A stretch of 64,000 bases of DNA from Phoenix dactylifera (Eukaryota > Streptophyta > Magnoliopsida > Arecales > Arecaceae). The stretch is from NCBI RefSeq assembly GCF_009389715.1, contig NC_052399.1:15193646-15257645 (forward strand). Direction: 5' to 3'. Every line of letters begins with the position of its first letter. The stretch's first letter is position 1. The notes under the pieces are model-generated. The model searched no databases, was not told the origin of the DNA, and was given only the letters and a program-made list of their open reading frames with translations. Shown in pieces: positions 1 through 11,812 of this stretch. A program made the position numbers and the translations under genes.

Positions 1-751
1 AATAGAATTTGAAGAAAAACATAGCAGAGAGGTGAAATTTTAGATCGTTAGGTCTTTACACACGAACAGAACACAGGTTGTTGCTTCATTTTTCTCTAGG
101 AAGCAACTACTTTGCTGTGTAAAACTGGGAAAAAAGGGCTGTGATCATTTCATTTGTAATACAAAAGTTTCTTATGGTGTTAAGAATTTGAAGTCATGGT
201 TCCTGTTCGTTATTGTTCAGTACCTTGTCTCCATGTCAGATCTCCAGTTTCTCCATTTGAATGAGGGATAGCGTGCAGGCTGATGGCTTTTTTCTCTCTT
301 TCTTTACATGCTTAGGCAAGTTCTCAAGCTTTTCACTGGAATATAAAACCATGGAAAAGAACGTGGGATTGGTTAGATCCGCGCCATCTATTGGACTTAA
401 TGGAGTGGATTCTTCCCCAAACTATTGTTATATAAATCCCAGTGGCGATAGAATTGTCTTTTAGTCTCTTAATTTGTTGCTCCATATAGGCTTCAAGATG
501 GGACCGGTAAGCTTCAAAATTAACGTTTTTTCCTTTGTTTTTAACGAGCTGAATGCGTCAGGGGCCGGCTTTTTGTTGCATAAATTATTCACGCACACCT
601 CGATTCCGCTGGCTGCATGTTCTTTCTTCCAAGTTCCGGCAAGCACTAAGTCAAACATACGGTGGCCCGGCTCCACTCACACAGCCGGTAGAAAAAGCCC
701 AACGCAATTAAAATATTTTGACCACAGAAGCTTCCGCAGCTCCAGCTTTGT

Positions 752-1561
752 TTGTTTGTTTTTTTTTTTTGTTTTTTTTTTTATTTTTTTTTTTGTGCTG
801 AAACGAATATTTCATACATCACGGATACGAATATACCCAATAGAATCGGCAAACAAAAGGTTCCGAAATGCAACAGACATCTCACCCTCTCCAACCCACA
901 GGGTGCCTCCTAAGTAGCTCGTTACATATGCCGCAACCTAATCCGCCGCTCTGTTAGCCTCATGATATACATGCATAGCCTGAAATATAATGCCCTTCCT
1001 CACCATCAACCAAATATCACGGTGCAGGAGATGAACATCTCCATTTCTACTTGTGTCCCGTTGGACCTAGCCGATCACCGTGGCCGAATCACGCTCCAAG
1101 AGGATGGAGGTTGCCTGAAGCACGTGCCGCACATAATGCAATCCCATCCAAGCCGTCTGTAACACTGTTCTGGAAATCGAGGTATCGAAGATCTGACATC
1201 CCCCGCTGTGACCACACTCGAACTCGGGCCCTTGATGACAAACCCGACCCCTCCTACCCGACCCCTCCTATCCTACCTCCATCCAAAACAGAACCATCAA
1301 AATTGACCTTGAGGAAACTCGGAGGTGGAGGCTTCCAGGTGAAGAAAACCGTATGAGGAGTTGCCGAAGCAATGTGGGGGCACCAGGTATCCCGAGCTGT
1401 CAATAGTCTGTAGTCTAACCCTATCCGAAGAATCTCTGTTGTCTGTGCCTGAGTCCGCTCCATCACGAAACGTGAGGATGGACTAAGCCCGCCAGATACC
1501 CGAACGTTTCTGGCCATCCATACTTGATAAGCTATGCAAGCCGCCCTAATGGCCAGGTTTA
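752..1561 (-). mobile_element. 5'-truncated LINE (RNase H end) upstream of CYP72A copy 1
   Basis: This block interrupts sequence that is continuous in duplicate 2 (around 7410), so it is a post-duplication insertion. It starts with a poly-T tract (about 752-795), the poly-A tail of an element on the minus strand. The minus-strand frame near 1254-1517 reads WKPPPPSFLKVNFDGSV, the typical start of a plant LINE RNase H domain. Only the 3' end of the element is present. The flanking duplication is short and imperfect (TTTGTT versus TTTATT). The insertion ends about 195 bp before the start codon of CYP72A copy 1, inside its probable promoter. Confidence 0.8.
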
Positions 1562-1756
1562 TTCTCTAACTTGATTCCGAAGACAGAGCGTCCGATATAC
1601 GTCCAAAACCGTGGGCAGTTTCTCTTTGGACTTGCGGACAAGTCAAAGACGACGTTTGAGACTTCATGGCCGATAAAATGGCATTACCTACTGCTACTTC
1701 TTTACCCCTCGCACCTCCCAAGTTTGACCAAAAGATAAACAAGAGAAGAGAGAACC

Positions 1757-4700
1757 ATGGGAGAGTTCCTCCCTATTCTTCCGATAGCTTCTGTACTCGC
1801 GGTCCTGCTGTTCTGTGGGCTGAAGGCGTTCTACTCCCTATGGTGGAAGCCCAAAGCTCTGGAGAAGCAACTAAGGGAGCAAGGCGTCCGAGGCAATCCT
1901 TACAGGATCCTCTATGGGGACACGAAAGATGAGATACGAGCCGCGAAGGAAGCATGGTCCAAGCCTATCGCTCTCACCCATCATATTGCGCCACGGGTGG
2001 CACCGTTCGCTTATCAGACAGTTCAGAAATACGGTAAGAAAACTGCTGCTTGATTTGGATACCGTCATGATATACCGGCATCACTTGAAGATTTGATGCT
2101 TCTTCTTGGGTAATTTGGGAGCACAGGGAAGACATCCCTGGTGTGGTTTGGAACAACTCCGAGGGTGATTCTGTGGGACCCACAGACGATAAGGGAGGTG
2201 CTGTTGGATAAGCTGGGCCAGTTCAAGAAGCCACCGTTTAACCCTCTGATAAGGCTTCTAGCCAGGGGGGTCTCCAGTCTCGAAGGAGAGGAGTGGGCAA
2301 AGCGACGGAGGGTCATCACCCCGGCCTTTCACCTTGAAAAATTAAAGGTTTTGGAATCCTACTTCCTTTGCCTCCTAGTAAACAAGAGACCTAAATTGAT
2401 CCGATCGGAAAAAAAAAAAAAAATTTCCTTCAACTCAATCTCTCTTTAAAAAAAACTAGAAGAAGATGAAAGAATTGCGAAAGTAGAGTGTAATCTCCTT
2501 TTCTTTCGTTGATGTTCTTAAAAACTAACGTACATAGCCGTTACACAATTTAGGTTGAATTCATCTTTCTAGTTTTGTTGGGATTTTTTTTCTATCTGCT
2601 TTCGTCAGATTTCTCTTCCTAATCCTAGTAGGACTTTTTTTCTTAAAATAGATATTACTAGTAGAAATCTTTAAGAAAAAGCTAAAATTTTTGAGGAGGT
2701 AGTCTCGACTTCTAAATCAACTTTGCCTTTTATTGCTCTACATAATTCTTCTTGAATAGAGAGATACATTTAATCAAAATCTTATCTGAAAAGAAAACTT
2801 TCGGTTTGACCGGCCCATTTTGGGCTCCAAACGATAGAATTTGGACTTGATCGCTATGGGCCGCCCCCTAAAGGGCAGACATCATGTTGTATATCTCGAA
2901 AAACTGTCTGATTTTAAAAAAAAATCATCTCAATCGAACGTCGTACAACCAAGTTATGGCCTCCAGAAGTTTGGCCTGCAACTCAGCTTTCCGATGTGGC
3001 GAATCTTGCTCCTAAACCTTGTCTAGCCATGTTCGTAGTACCAAAATGTTTCATATCAATCTAGGGATCCTCTTGGATCATAAATATAGCATAAATGTAA
3101 CTTAACTTTCTAATGCTATTAATCGCTAGACTAAGCTAAGTAACCATGCATGGGATGGGATATAATACAATTACCATTCACCACTAGGAGTCTCGGAAGA
3201 AAAGCTTTTATCTTAACATCATTCGCAGTGTTGTCCTAAAACAAAGGCTTTCTTGACTTCTTTTTTGTTGACAATTTGCTAATCAAATTGCCAATAATAT
3301 AGATGGGACCAACTAAGAGTGGTAGAAAAAGTTTGTTATTTAGAGGAAAATTCATAGGAAATTGCAAAGTGGTGGTGCTTGTTCAAGCCATCAACTCCAA
3401 CAATGTTCTTATATTCATTATACTTGCTGACATTATAGATGAATGCAACAAACTTTAGTCAGAACTCTTTTTCTGCTGATTGAATGCATCCCCTTTTATA
3501 ACATTAATATTAAACGAGACTTAATAACTAAACTTGGATAACAAAAGATCTGCGGTGGAAAAATCCAGGCAACAGTGCTGTGCGTGTGCGTTTGTGTCTG
3601 TTAAATAGAATGTAGCGAGTAGTTCTTGCGTGACATTTGTTGGTTACAGGGAATGGTGCCTGCCTTTCTGATCAGCTGTGTTGATTTAATAAAAAGATGG
3701 CAGAACTTAACTAGCACTGAAGGATCTTGTGAGATAGACATTTGGCCTGAGTTTCAGAATCTGACAGGAGACGTGATCTCTCGAACAGCCTTTGGAAGCA
3801 GCTATGAGGAAGGAAAGAAAATATTTGAACTACAAAAGGAGCAAGCTGTCCTGGTCATAGAAGCTGCCCGAGTCCCCTATATATCAGGATTCAGGTGAAA
3901 TTATTATTATTATTATGATTGTATGATGCACGTGTATTCTCTGTTAATCAATAAGATAGATCTAAACACATAAGAGATCTAATAAACATAAATCCCAAGA
4001 CCTTCAACTATCATGCTTTTCACAAATATAAATATAAGGCTTAAGTAATTTAGAAGACATACCGGAATCCATGAGAGTAAGTCTTCTTCTTCTTGTTGAA
4101 ATCTTTAGAGTAGACACTATGATTTCTCTCACTTAGCCCTCAATTCATATACACCAAAATGATGGAGATAGTGTTCATTTATAGGGTAGAGAGAGGACCA
4201 CATTTCCAACCTTCTACATACCATAAGACTCTCCACCGTCCATCAAAGTACGAGTTCCAAGAGGAAATTAACTTCTCACAAATTTGACCATTAACACACT
4301 TTATGGGAAATTGAAAGAGCCAAGTAACTTAGGAGTCAAATAAACCAAAAGTCATTCAACATTTTGGTCATGTGGGACATAAAATATCTTACACTCTCTT
4401 CCATATTAGATGGTCTGGTTTACGTACTTAATTCAGATTCTTTTAGCATTCATTACGTACTCGGTGCAGATTCCTTCCTACTGCAAAGAATAAGAGGAGA
4501 ATGCACATAGACAGAGAGATCAAGACCATGCTAAGAAATATGATTGAAAAGAAGTTGAATTCCATGAAAATGGGAGGATCTCTCGGCTCCGACTTGCTTG
4601 ACTTGTTGCTGCAGTTCGGTAATAATAGTGATCAGAAGAACTATAGTATTACTATCGATGAGGTGATAGAAGAGTGCAAGCTCTTCTACTTTGCTGGTCA

Positions 4701-5380
4701 AGAGACAACCTCAGTGTGGCTAACATGGACGATGATTCTCCTGTCCATTCATCCAAATTGGCAACAAAGAGCAAGGGAAGAAGTTCTGAAAATCTGTGGG
4801 AAGAATACACCTGATTTTGAATCACTAGGACACTTTAAAATCGTGAGCATCAGCGCTTCACTGTTGCTATCCAGATATCTGTTTCACTTCTAATAGGCTA
4901 AAGTCACACTTCTTTCTGTCTATTTACACTTGCTATCTTCAATTACAGGTAACCATGATACTTTATGAAGTTCTAAGATTGTATCCACCCCTGACCTCTC
5001 TCTTTCGACGGGCAATTAAGGAAACAAAGCTAGGAGAGTTCTCTGTCCCTGCTGGCACCGATATCTGGCTACCCACAATCCTCATCCACCATGATCGAGA
5101 ATTTTGGGGCGAAGATGCCAATGAGTTCAATCCAGAGAGATTTTCAGAAGGGGTTTCAAAGGCATCAAAAGTTCAAAATGCATTCTTTCCTTTTGGATGG
5201 GGACCAAGGATATGTTTGGGCCAGAGTTTCGCAATAATAGAAGCAAAGATGGCTTTGGCTACTATTCTCCAACACTTTTCCTTGGAGCTGTCACCTTCCT
5301 ATGCTCATGCTCCTTATACAGTTCTTACTCTTCAGCCACAATTTGGAGCTCATATCATCCTTCATCAACTTTTATACTAG
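1757..5380 (+). CDS. CYP72A-family cytochrome P450, copy 1 (five exons, 515 aa)
   Basis: Exons are 1757-2033, 2127-2347, 3650-3894, 4470-4842 and 4949-5380. Every junction has GT/AG ends and the phases agree (1, 0, 2, 0), giving 1548 nt. The protein has an N-terminal hydrophobic anchor (residues 5-25) followed by a WWKPKALE hinge. It also has the I-helix oxygen-binding AGQETT (323-328), the K-helix EVLR (379-382), PERF (434-437) and the haem loop [12 protein letters not shown] with Cys461. Length and exon plan are those of plant CYP72A enzymes: ER-anchored monooxygenases that use NADPH-P450 reductase and act on terpenoids, gibberellins or xenobiotics. The substrate cannot be told from sequence. 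The gene lies in a tandem cluster with three relatives. Intron 3 contains a solo LTR and the upstream region a LINE, both absent from copy 2. No lesion is seen. Confidence 0.93.
3942..4393 (-). mobile_element. Solo LTR in intron 3 of CYP72A copy 1
   Basis: The copy 1 intron has 452 bp that copy 2 lacks. The block begins TGTTAATC and ends ATCTTACA (TG...CA ends) and is flanked by TTCTC at 3937-3941 and CTCTC at 4394-4398, a 4/5 match to a 5-bp target duplication. On the minus strand it has a TATA-like CTATAAATGAACAC, which suggests that LTR orientation. No internal domain is present, so it is a solo LTR or a short non-coding LTR element. The family is not identified. Confidence 0.7.
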
Positions 5381-5919
5381 TAAAGGTTGTTAAAATTTCA
5401 GTGCAAGTGCTCTGTTTCAATTATTTTCTTGGTATTTGCAGTAATACTACTCTTACCATATGATCTTATATAACACCAACATATATGTAAAGGTAAAGGT
5501 GTGTCCTTGAAATGGATGGATTCAATCTTTCTTATTGGAGAGTGTTTGCAATCCCTATTTGTATTGGATGGATGATAGGAGCTCTAGTGCTGATACTCTA
5601 TTTCTGGTTCTGCATTAAACGAAAGCTAATCTTTATAACTAACATCTCCATCACAGCTTTCTCATTTTATAAAATGCATACCTGCAAGAATTGACTATTT
5701 GTAGGCTCATGAAGAGGAAAATGATGTTAAGAACCTCTCAGTTTCCATCATACTAGAGCAAAAGTCCTATTCCATAACCTTGAAGCCGAGTGGTTTAAGT
5801 GGGCAATGCCTGGAGCAAGAAGCATGGTTTGCTGTCATGTCTACCAGATTATTTGAGTAAACGGCAGTTGTATCTGGATAGATGAAGATATTGCCTTCTG
5901 TTCTTTTGACCGGAAAAAC
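5381..5919 (+). other. 3' flank of CYP72A copy 1
   Basis: This sequence is matched by 11160-11710 downstream of copy 2 with substitutions and small indels. It probably holds the 3' UTR. The open frame at 5512-5694 is broken in copy 2, so it is not treated as a gene. Confidence 0.5.
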
Positions 5920-6660
5920 TATAACAACCCAGGACCTCACCCAAAATGGCTAGCCGAAAGATATTATTTGGGTTCCTTGACCTTGTATAAGTATCGAAGA
6001 TCTACCCAGCGAATAACCGATATGGAACTAAACACACGCTCGCACGGGTCCTTCCATATTCCCTCCGTTCAAGCCTTAACGTCCTCGTCAAACTAAGGGT
6101 TCAAATCCATTCAAATCTAATCACAAACACCACAATCGGTTCATAGTTAGCCCCAATAGATCCGTGCTGCAGTGTCCCCTAGTCCACATAGATTATGAGC
6201 TGGGTCTGCTCTGATACCATATGTAACAACCTAGGACCTCACCCAAAATGGCTAGCCGGAAGGTATTATTTGGGTTCCTTGATCCTGTTTAACTACCCAA
6301 GATCTACCCAATGAATAACTGATGTAGGACTAAACACACGCCCGCACGGGTCCTCACATACTCCCTCCGTTCAAGCCCTGACGTCCTCGTCAGGCTAAAG
6401 GTTCAAATCTATTCAAATCTAATCACAAACACCACGATTGACCCGTGGTCAGCCCCAATGGATCCGTACTGCAGTATCACCTAGTCCACATAGGTTATGG
6501 GTCAGGTCCGCTCCGATACCATTTGTAACAACCCAGGACCTCATCCAAAATGGCTAGCCGGAAGGTATTATTTGGGTTCCTTGATCCTGTATAAATACCC
6601 AAGATCTACCTTGCGAATAACTGATGTAGGACTAAACACACGCCCGCACAGGTCCTCACA
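5920..6660 (-). mobile_element. TRIM family A: triple-LTR array downstream of CYP72A copy 1
   Basis: Three direct LTR-like repeats of about 137 bp start at 5920, 6222 and 6524, separated by two internal segments of about 165 bp. The ends are TATAACAACC (other copies TGTAACAACC) and GGTCCTCACA. The element is flanked by a perfect 5-bp duplication, AAAAC (5915-5919 and 6661-6665), and copy 2 has an uninterrupted site. Each internal segment ends next to an LTR with GATACCAT, the complement of the tRNA-iMet primer site ATGGTATC, so the element reads on the minus strand. There is no coding capacity. LTR-internal-LTR-internal-LTR is a known product of recombination between TRIMs. Confidence 0.88.
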
Positions 6661-7580
6661 AAAACGGAATTAAAAGTAATTCTATACTTGGAACTTTGTT
6701 TATGGATTCTACTTTTCGCTCTTTATTGTTGTAATGTCTGTATCAGTGCTCCATTGTTAATGAGGTGAAATTTTAGATCGTTAGGTCTTTACACACGAAC
6801 AGAGCACAGGTGGTTGCTTCATGTTTCTCTAGGAAGCAACTAGTTGCTGTGTAAAACAGGGAAAAAAGGGTTGTGATCATTTCATTTGTAATAGCAAATT
6901 TTCTTATGGTGCTAAGAATTTGAAGTCATGGTTCCTATTCGTTATTGATCAGTACCTTGTCTCCATGTCAGATCTCCAGTTTCTCCATTTAAATGAGGGA
7001 TAGCGTGCAGGCTGATGGCTTTTTTCTCTCTATCTATACATGCTTACGAAAGTTCTCAAGCTTTTCACTGGAATTTAAAACCATGGAAAAGAACGTGGGA
7101 TTTGTTAGATCTGCGCCATCTATTGAGCTTAATGGAGTCTTTTAATCTCTTTCTTGCTCCGTATAGGCTTCAAGATGGGCCCAGTAAGCTTCATAATTAA
7201 CCTTTTTTTTTTTTTAATGAGCTGAATGCGTCCTGGGCCGGCTTTTTGTTGCATAAATTATTCACGCACACCTCGATTCCGCTGGCTGCATGTTCTTTCT
7301 TCCAAGTTCGGACAAGCACAAAGTCAACTCCACTCACACAGCCAGTAGAAGCAGCCCAACGCCATTAAAATATTTTAACCACAGAAGCTTCCGCAGCTCC
7401 AGCTTTGTTCTCTAACTTGATTCCCAAGGCAGAGCACTTTCTTTGGACTTGCGGACAAGTCAAAGACGAAGTTTGATACTTCATGGCCGATAAAATGGCA
7501 TTACCTACTGCTACTTCCTTACCCCTCGCAACTTCCAAGTTCCAAGTTTCAACTAAAGATAAACAAGAGAAGAGAGAACC

Positions 7581-10500
7581 ATGGGAGAGTTCCTCCCTCT
7601 TCTTCCGTTAGCTTCTGTACTCGCTGTCCTGCTGTTCTGTGGGCTGAAGGCGTTCTACTCCCTATGGTGGAAGCCCAAAGCTCTGGAGAAGCAACTAAGG
7701 GAGCAAGGTGTCCGAGGCAATCCTTACAGGATCCTCTATGGGGACATGAAAGATGAGATGCAAGCCGTAAAGGAAGCATGGTCCAAGCCCATCGCTCTCA
7801 CCCATCAGATTGTGCCACGAGTCGCGCCATTCGCTTATCAGACAGTTCAGAAATACGGTAAGAAAACTGCCGCTTGATTTGGATACCGTCATGATATTCC
7901 GGCATCACTTGAAGATTTGATGCTTCTTCTTGGGTAATTTGGGAGCACAGGGAAGACATCTCTGGTGTGGATTGGAACAACTCCGAGGGTGATTCTGTGG
8001 GACCCACAGACGATGAGGGAGGTGCTGTTGGATAAGCTGGGCCAGTTCCAGAAACCACCATTTAACCCTCTCGTAAGGCTTCTAGCCAGGGGGGTCGCCA
8101 GTCTCGAAGGCGAGGAGTGGGCTAAGCGAAGGAGGGTCATCACCCCGGCCTTTCACCTTGAAAAATTGAAGGTTTTGAAATCCTACTTCCTTTGCCTCAT
8201 AGTAAAGAAGAGACCTAAATTAATCCGGTCGGGAAAAAAAAAAAAATTTCTTTCAACTTCGAATCTCTCACAAAAAAGTTAAAAGAAGATAGAAAAATTG
8301 TGAAAGTAGAGTTTAAATCTACTTTTCTTTCATTGGTGATCTTAAAAACTAAGCTACACAGCTGTTATTTATAACAGTAAGGTCCACCCTTACATAATTT
8401 AGGTTGAATTCGTCTTCCTAATTCTAGTGGGATTCTATTTCTGTTCGCTCATTCTAATTCTAGTAGGACTCTCTTTTCTAAAATAGATACCACTAGTAGA
8501 AATCTTCTAGAAAAAGCTAAAATTCTTGAGAAGGTAGATGTCGACTTCTACATCAACTCTGCCTTTTGTCGCTCAATATAATTCTTTTCTGATAGAGAGA
8601 TACATTCGGTCAAAATCTTACCTCAAAAGAAAACTTTCGGTTTGATCGATCCGTTTCAGGCCCAAATAATAGAATTTGGCCTCGATCGCTAAGGGTTGCC
8701 CCCTAAATGGCGGGGCATCACATTGTATGTCTCGAAAAACTAACTAAGTAAAAAAAAAATTATCTCAATTGAACGTCATATGACCAAGTTATGGCCTTCA
8801 AAAATTTGGTCTGTGACTCAGCTTCCTGATGTGGCGGATCTTGCTCCTGAATCCTGTCTAGCCCTATTCATAGTAGCCAAAATGGTTTATATCGATCTAG
8901 GAATCCTCTTGGATCATAAATATAGCATAAATATAACTTATTTCTAATGCTATTAATCATCCAACTAAGCTAACTAATCATGTATGGGATGGGATATAAT
9001 ACAATTACCATTCACCACTAGAAGTCTCAGAAGAAAAGCTTTTATCTTAACATCATTCGCAGTGTTGTCCTAAAACGAAGGCTTTCTTGACTTCTTTGAT
9101 GTTGATTAGTTGCTAATCAAATTGCAAATAATATAGATGGTAGGAGTGGTAGAAAAAGTCCGTTTTTTATAGTGAAATGTAGAAGATACCTCATAATGAC
9201 TTGTAGATTAGAGGAAAAGTCATAGGAAATTGCAAAGTGTTAGTGCTTGTTCAAGCCATCATCTCCAACAATGTTCTTATATTCAATATACTTGTTGACA
9301 TTATAGATGAATGCAACAAACTTTAAGCCTGAAAGTCAGAACTTTTTTTCTGTTGATTGAATGCATCCCCTTTTATAACATTAATATTAAACGAGACCTA
9401 ATAACTAAGCTTGGATAACAATAGATCTGCAGTGGAAAAATCCACGCAACAGTGCTGTGCGTGCGTGTTTGTGTCTGTTAAATAGAACGTAGCGGGTAGT
9501 TCTTACGTGACATTTGTTGGTTACAGGGAATGGTGCCTGCCTTTCTGATCAGCTGTGTTGATTTAATAAAAAGATGGCAGAACTTAACTAGCGCTGAGGG
9601 ATCTTGTGAGATAGACGTTTGGCCTGAGTTTCAGAATCTGACAGGAGACGTGATCTCTCGAACAGCCTTTGGAAGCAGCTATGAGGAAGGAACGAAAATA
9701 TTTGAACTGCAAAAGGAGCAAGCTGTCCTGGTCATAGAAGCTGCCCGAGTCCCCTATATACCAGGATTCAGGTGAAATTATTATTATTATTATTATTATG
9801 ATTGTATGATGCACATCTGTTCTCTTCATATTAGATAGTGTGGTTTAGGTACTTAATTCAGATTCTTTTAGCATTCATTACGCATTTGGTGCAGATTCCT
9901 CCCTACTGCAAAGAATAAGAGGAGAATGCACATAGACAGAGAGATCAAGACCATGCTAAGAAATATGATCGAAAAGAAGTTGAATTCCATGAAAATGGGA
10001 GGATCTCTCGGCACCGACTTGCTTGGCTTGTTGCTGCAGTTCAGTAACAATAATGATCAGAAGAACTATAGTATTACGATCGATGAGGTGATAGAAGAGT
10101 GCAAGCTCTTCTACTTTGCTGGTCAAGAGACAACCTCAGTGTGGCTAACATGGACGATGATTCTCCTGTCCTTTCATCCAAATTGGCAACAAAGAGCGAG
10201 GGAAGAAGTTCTGAAAATCTGTGGGAAGAATACACCTGATTTTGAGTCAGTAGGACACTTGAAAATTGTGAGCATCAGCCCTTCATTGTTGCTATCCAGA
10301 TATCTGTTGTCATGCCCTCGCCTGCACGGAGCACGTGAGGCACCCAGTGCCCACGTGGGGGCCACATGAGGGGGGAACATAGGGCTCCCCTGCCCGAAAC
10401 GCGTCTACAGGATTTGGAGACACCCGCCTCATATGCCTAGGCTCTAGAACGAGTCTTTCCGATGTGGGACTATTGGGCCTCATACCCTTCCCATTATCGG

Positions 10501-11159
10501 ACAAGAGCCGTCCTCGCCTCTGATACCAAATGTCATGCCCCCGCCTGCGCGGGGCACGTGAGGCACCTAGTGCTCACGTGGGGGCCACATGAGGGGGGAA
10601 CACAGGGCTCCTCTGCCAGATATTGTCCGGTTCCGGAGCTTCACGCAAACGTCACACCTGTTTCACTTCTAATAGGCTAGAGTCACACTTCTTTCTGTCT
10701 ATTTACACTTGCTAACTTCAATTACAGGTAACCATGATACTTTATGAGGTTTTGAGATTGTATCCACCCGCAACCTCTCTCTTTCGACGTGCAATCAAGG
10801 AAACAAAGCTAGGAGATTTCTCTGTCCCTGCTGGCACCGATATCTGGCTACCCACAATCCTCATCCACCATGATCGAGAATTTTGGGGCGAAGATGCCAA
10901 TGAGTTCAATCCAGAGAGATTTTCAGAAGGGATTGCAAAGGCATCAAAAGTTCAAAATGCATTCTTTCCTTTTGGATGGGGACCAAGGATATGTTTGGGT
11001 CAGAGTTTTGCAACGATAGAAGCAAAGATGGCTTTGGCTACTATTCTCCAACACTTTTCCTTTGAGCTGTCACCTTCCTATGCTCATGCTCCTTATACCG
11101 TTATTACTCTTCAGCCACAATTTGGAGCTCATATCATCCTTCATCAACTTTTATACTAG
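7581..11159 (+). CDS. CYP72A-family cytochrome P450, copy 2 (five exons, 515 aa)
   Basis: Exons are 7581-7857, 7951-8171, 9527-9771, 9895-10267 and 10728-11159, the same lengths as copy 1 exon by exon. The frame is open throughout, with AGQETT in the I helix, EVLR, PERF and the [12 protein letters not shown] haem loop. The protein differs from copy 1 at scattered positions (for example WIGTTP versus WFGTTP, QFQKPP versus QFKKPP). Its promoter lacks the copy 1 LINE, so regulation of the two paralogs may differ. Intron 4 carries a 349-bp TRIM-like insert. Expected role is an ER P450 monooxygenase with unknown substrate. Confidence 0.93.
10308..10656 (-). mobile_element. Small TRIM-like element in intron 4 of CYP72A copy 2
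   Basis: This 349-bp insert is absent from copy 1. It starts TGTCATGCCC and ends ACGTCACA, flanked by TCTGT (10303-10307) and CCTGT (10657-10661), a near-perfect 5-bp duplication. A second TGTCATGCCC at 10531 begins a copy of the first roughly 95 bp, and just before it is TCTGATACCAAA, the complement of a TTTGGTATCAGA primer site. The block is much more GC-rich than the intron around it. The two terminal repeats differ in their distal halves, so one has probably been rearranged. Confidence 0.75.
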
Positions 11160-11812
11160 TAAAGGTTGTTAAAACTTCAGTACAAGTGCTATGTTTCAAT
11201 TATTTTCTTGGTATTTGCAGTAATATTCTTACTATATGATCTTATCTAACACCAACATATAATGGTGCTTAATCTTCATCATTAAGGTAAAGGTGGGTCC
11301 TTGAAATGGATGGACTCAATCTTTCTTATTGGAGAGTGTATGCAATACCTATTTGTATTGAATGGATGATAGGAGCTCTAGTGCTGAGACTCTATTTCTG
11401 GTTCTGCATTAAATGAAAGCTAATCTTTATAATTAACATCTCCATCACAGCTTTCTCATTTTATAAAATACATACCTGCAAGAATTGACTACTTGTAGGC
11501 TCATGAAGAGGAAAATGATGTTAAGAACCTCTCAGTTTCCGTCATACAAGAGCAAAAGTCCTATTCCATAACCTTAAAACCTTGACTGGTTTAAGTGGGC
11601 AATGCCTGGAGCAAGAAGCATGGTTTGCTGTCATGTCTACCAGATTATTTGAGTAAACGGCAGTTGTATCTGGGTAGATGAAGATACTGCCTTCTGTTCT
11701 TCGATTAGAGAAACGGAGTTAAAAGTAATTCTATACTTAAAACTTTGTTTCTGGATTCTACTTTTCGCGCTTTATTGTTGTAATGTATATATCAGTGCTT
11801 CATTGTTAATGA

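Larger units (their letters stand above)
29..6766. repeat. Tandem duplication unit 1 (about 6.73 kb, CYP72A copy 1)
   Basis: The sequence from about 29 is repeated from 6762 onward (upstream DNA, the whole CYP72A gene, and downstream DNA up to the run ending in AATGAGG). The left edge reads GAGAGGTGAAA, the junction between units AATGAGGTGAAA, and the distal edge after copy 2 AATGAGGTCTTAA at 19066-19077. The three sites share GAGGT, so the duplication probably arose by a microhomology-mediated or replication-slip event. The two units differ by many scattered substitutions and several private insertions. Confidence 0.85.
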
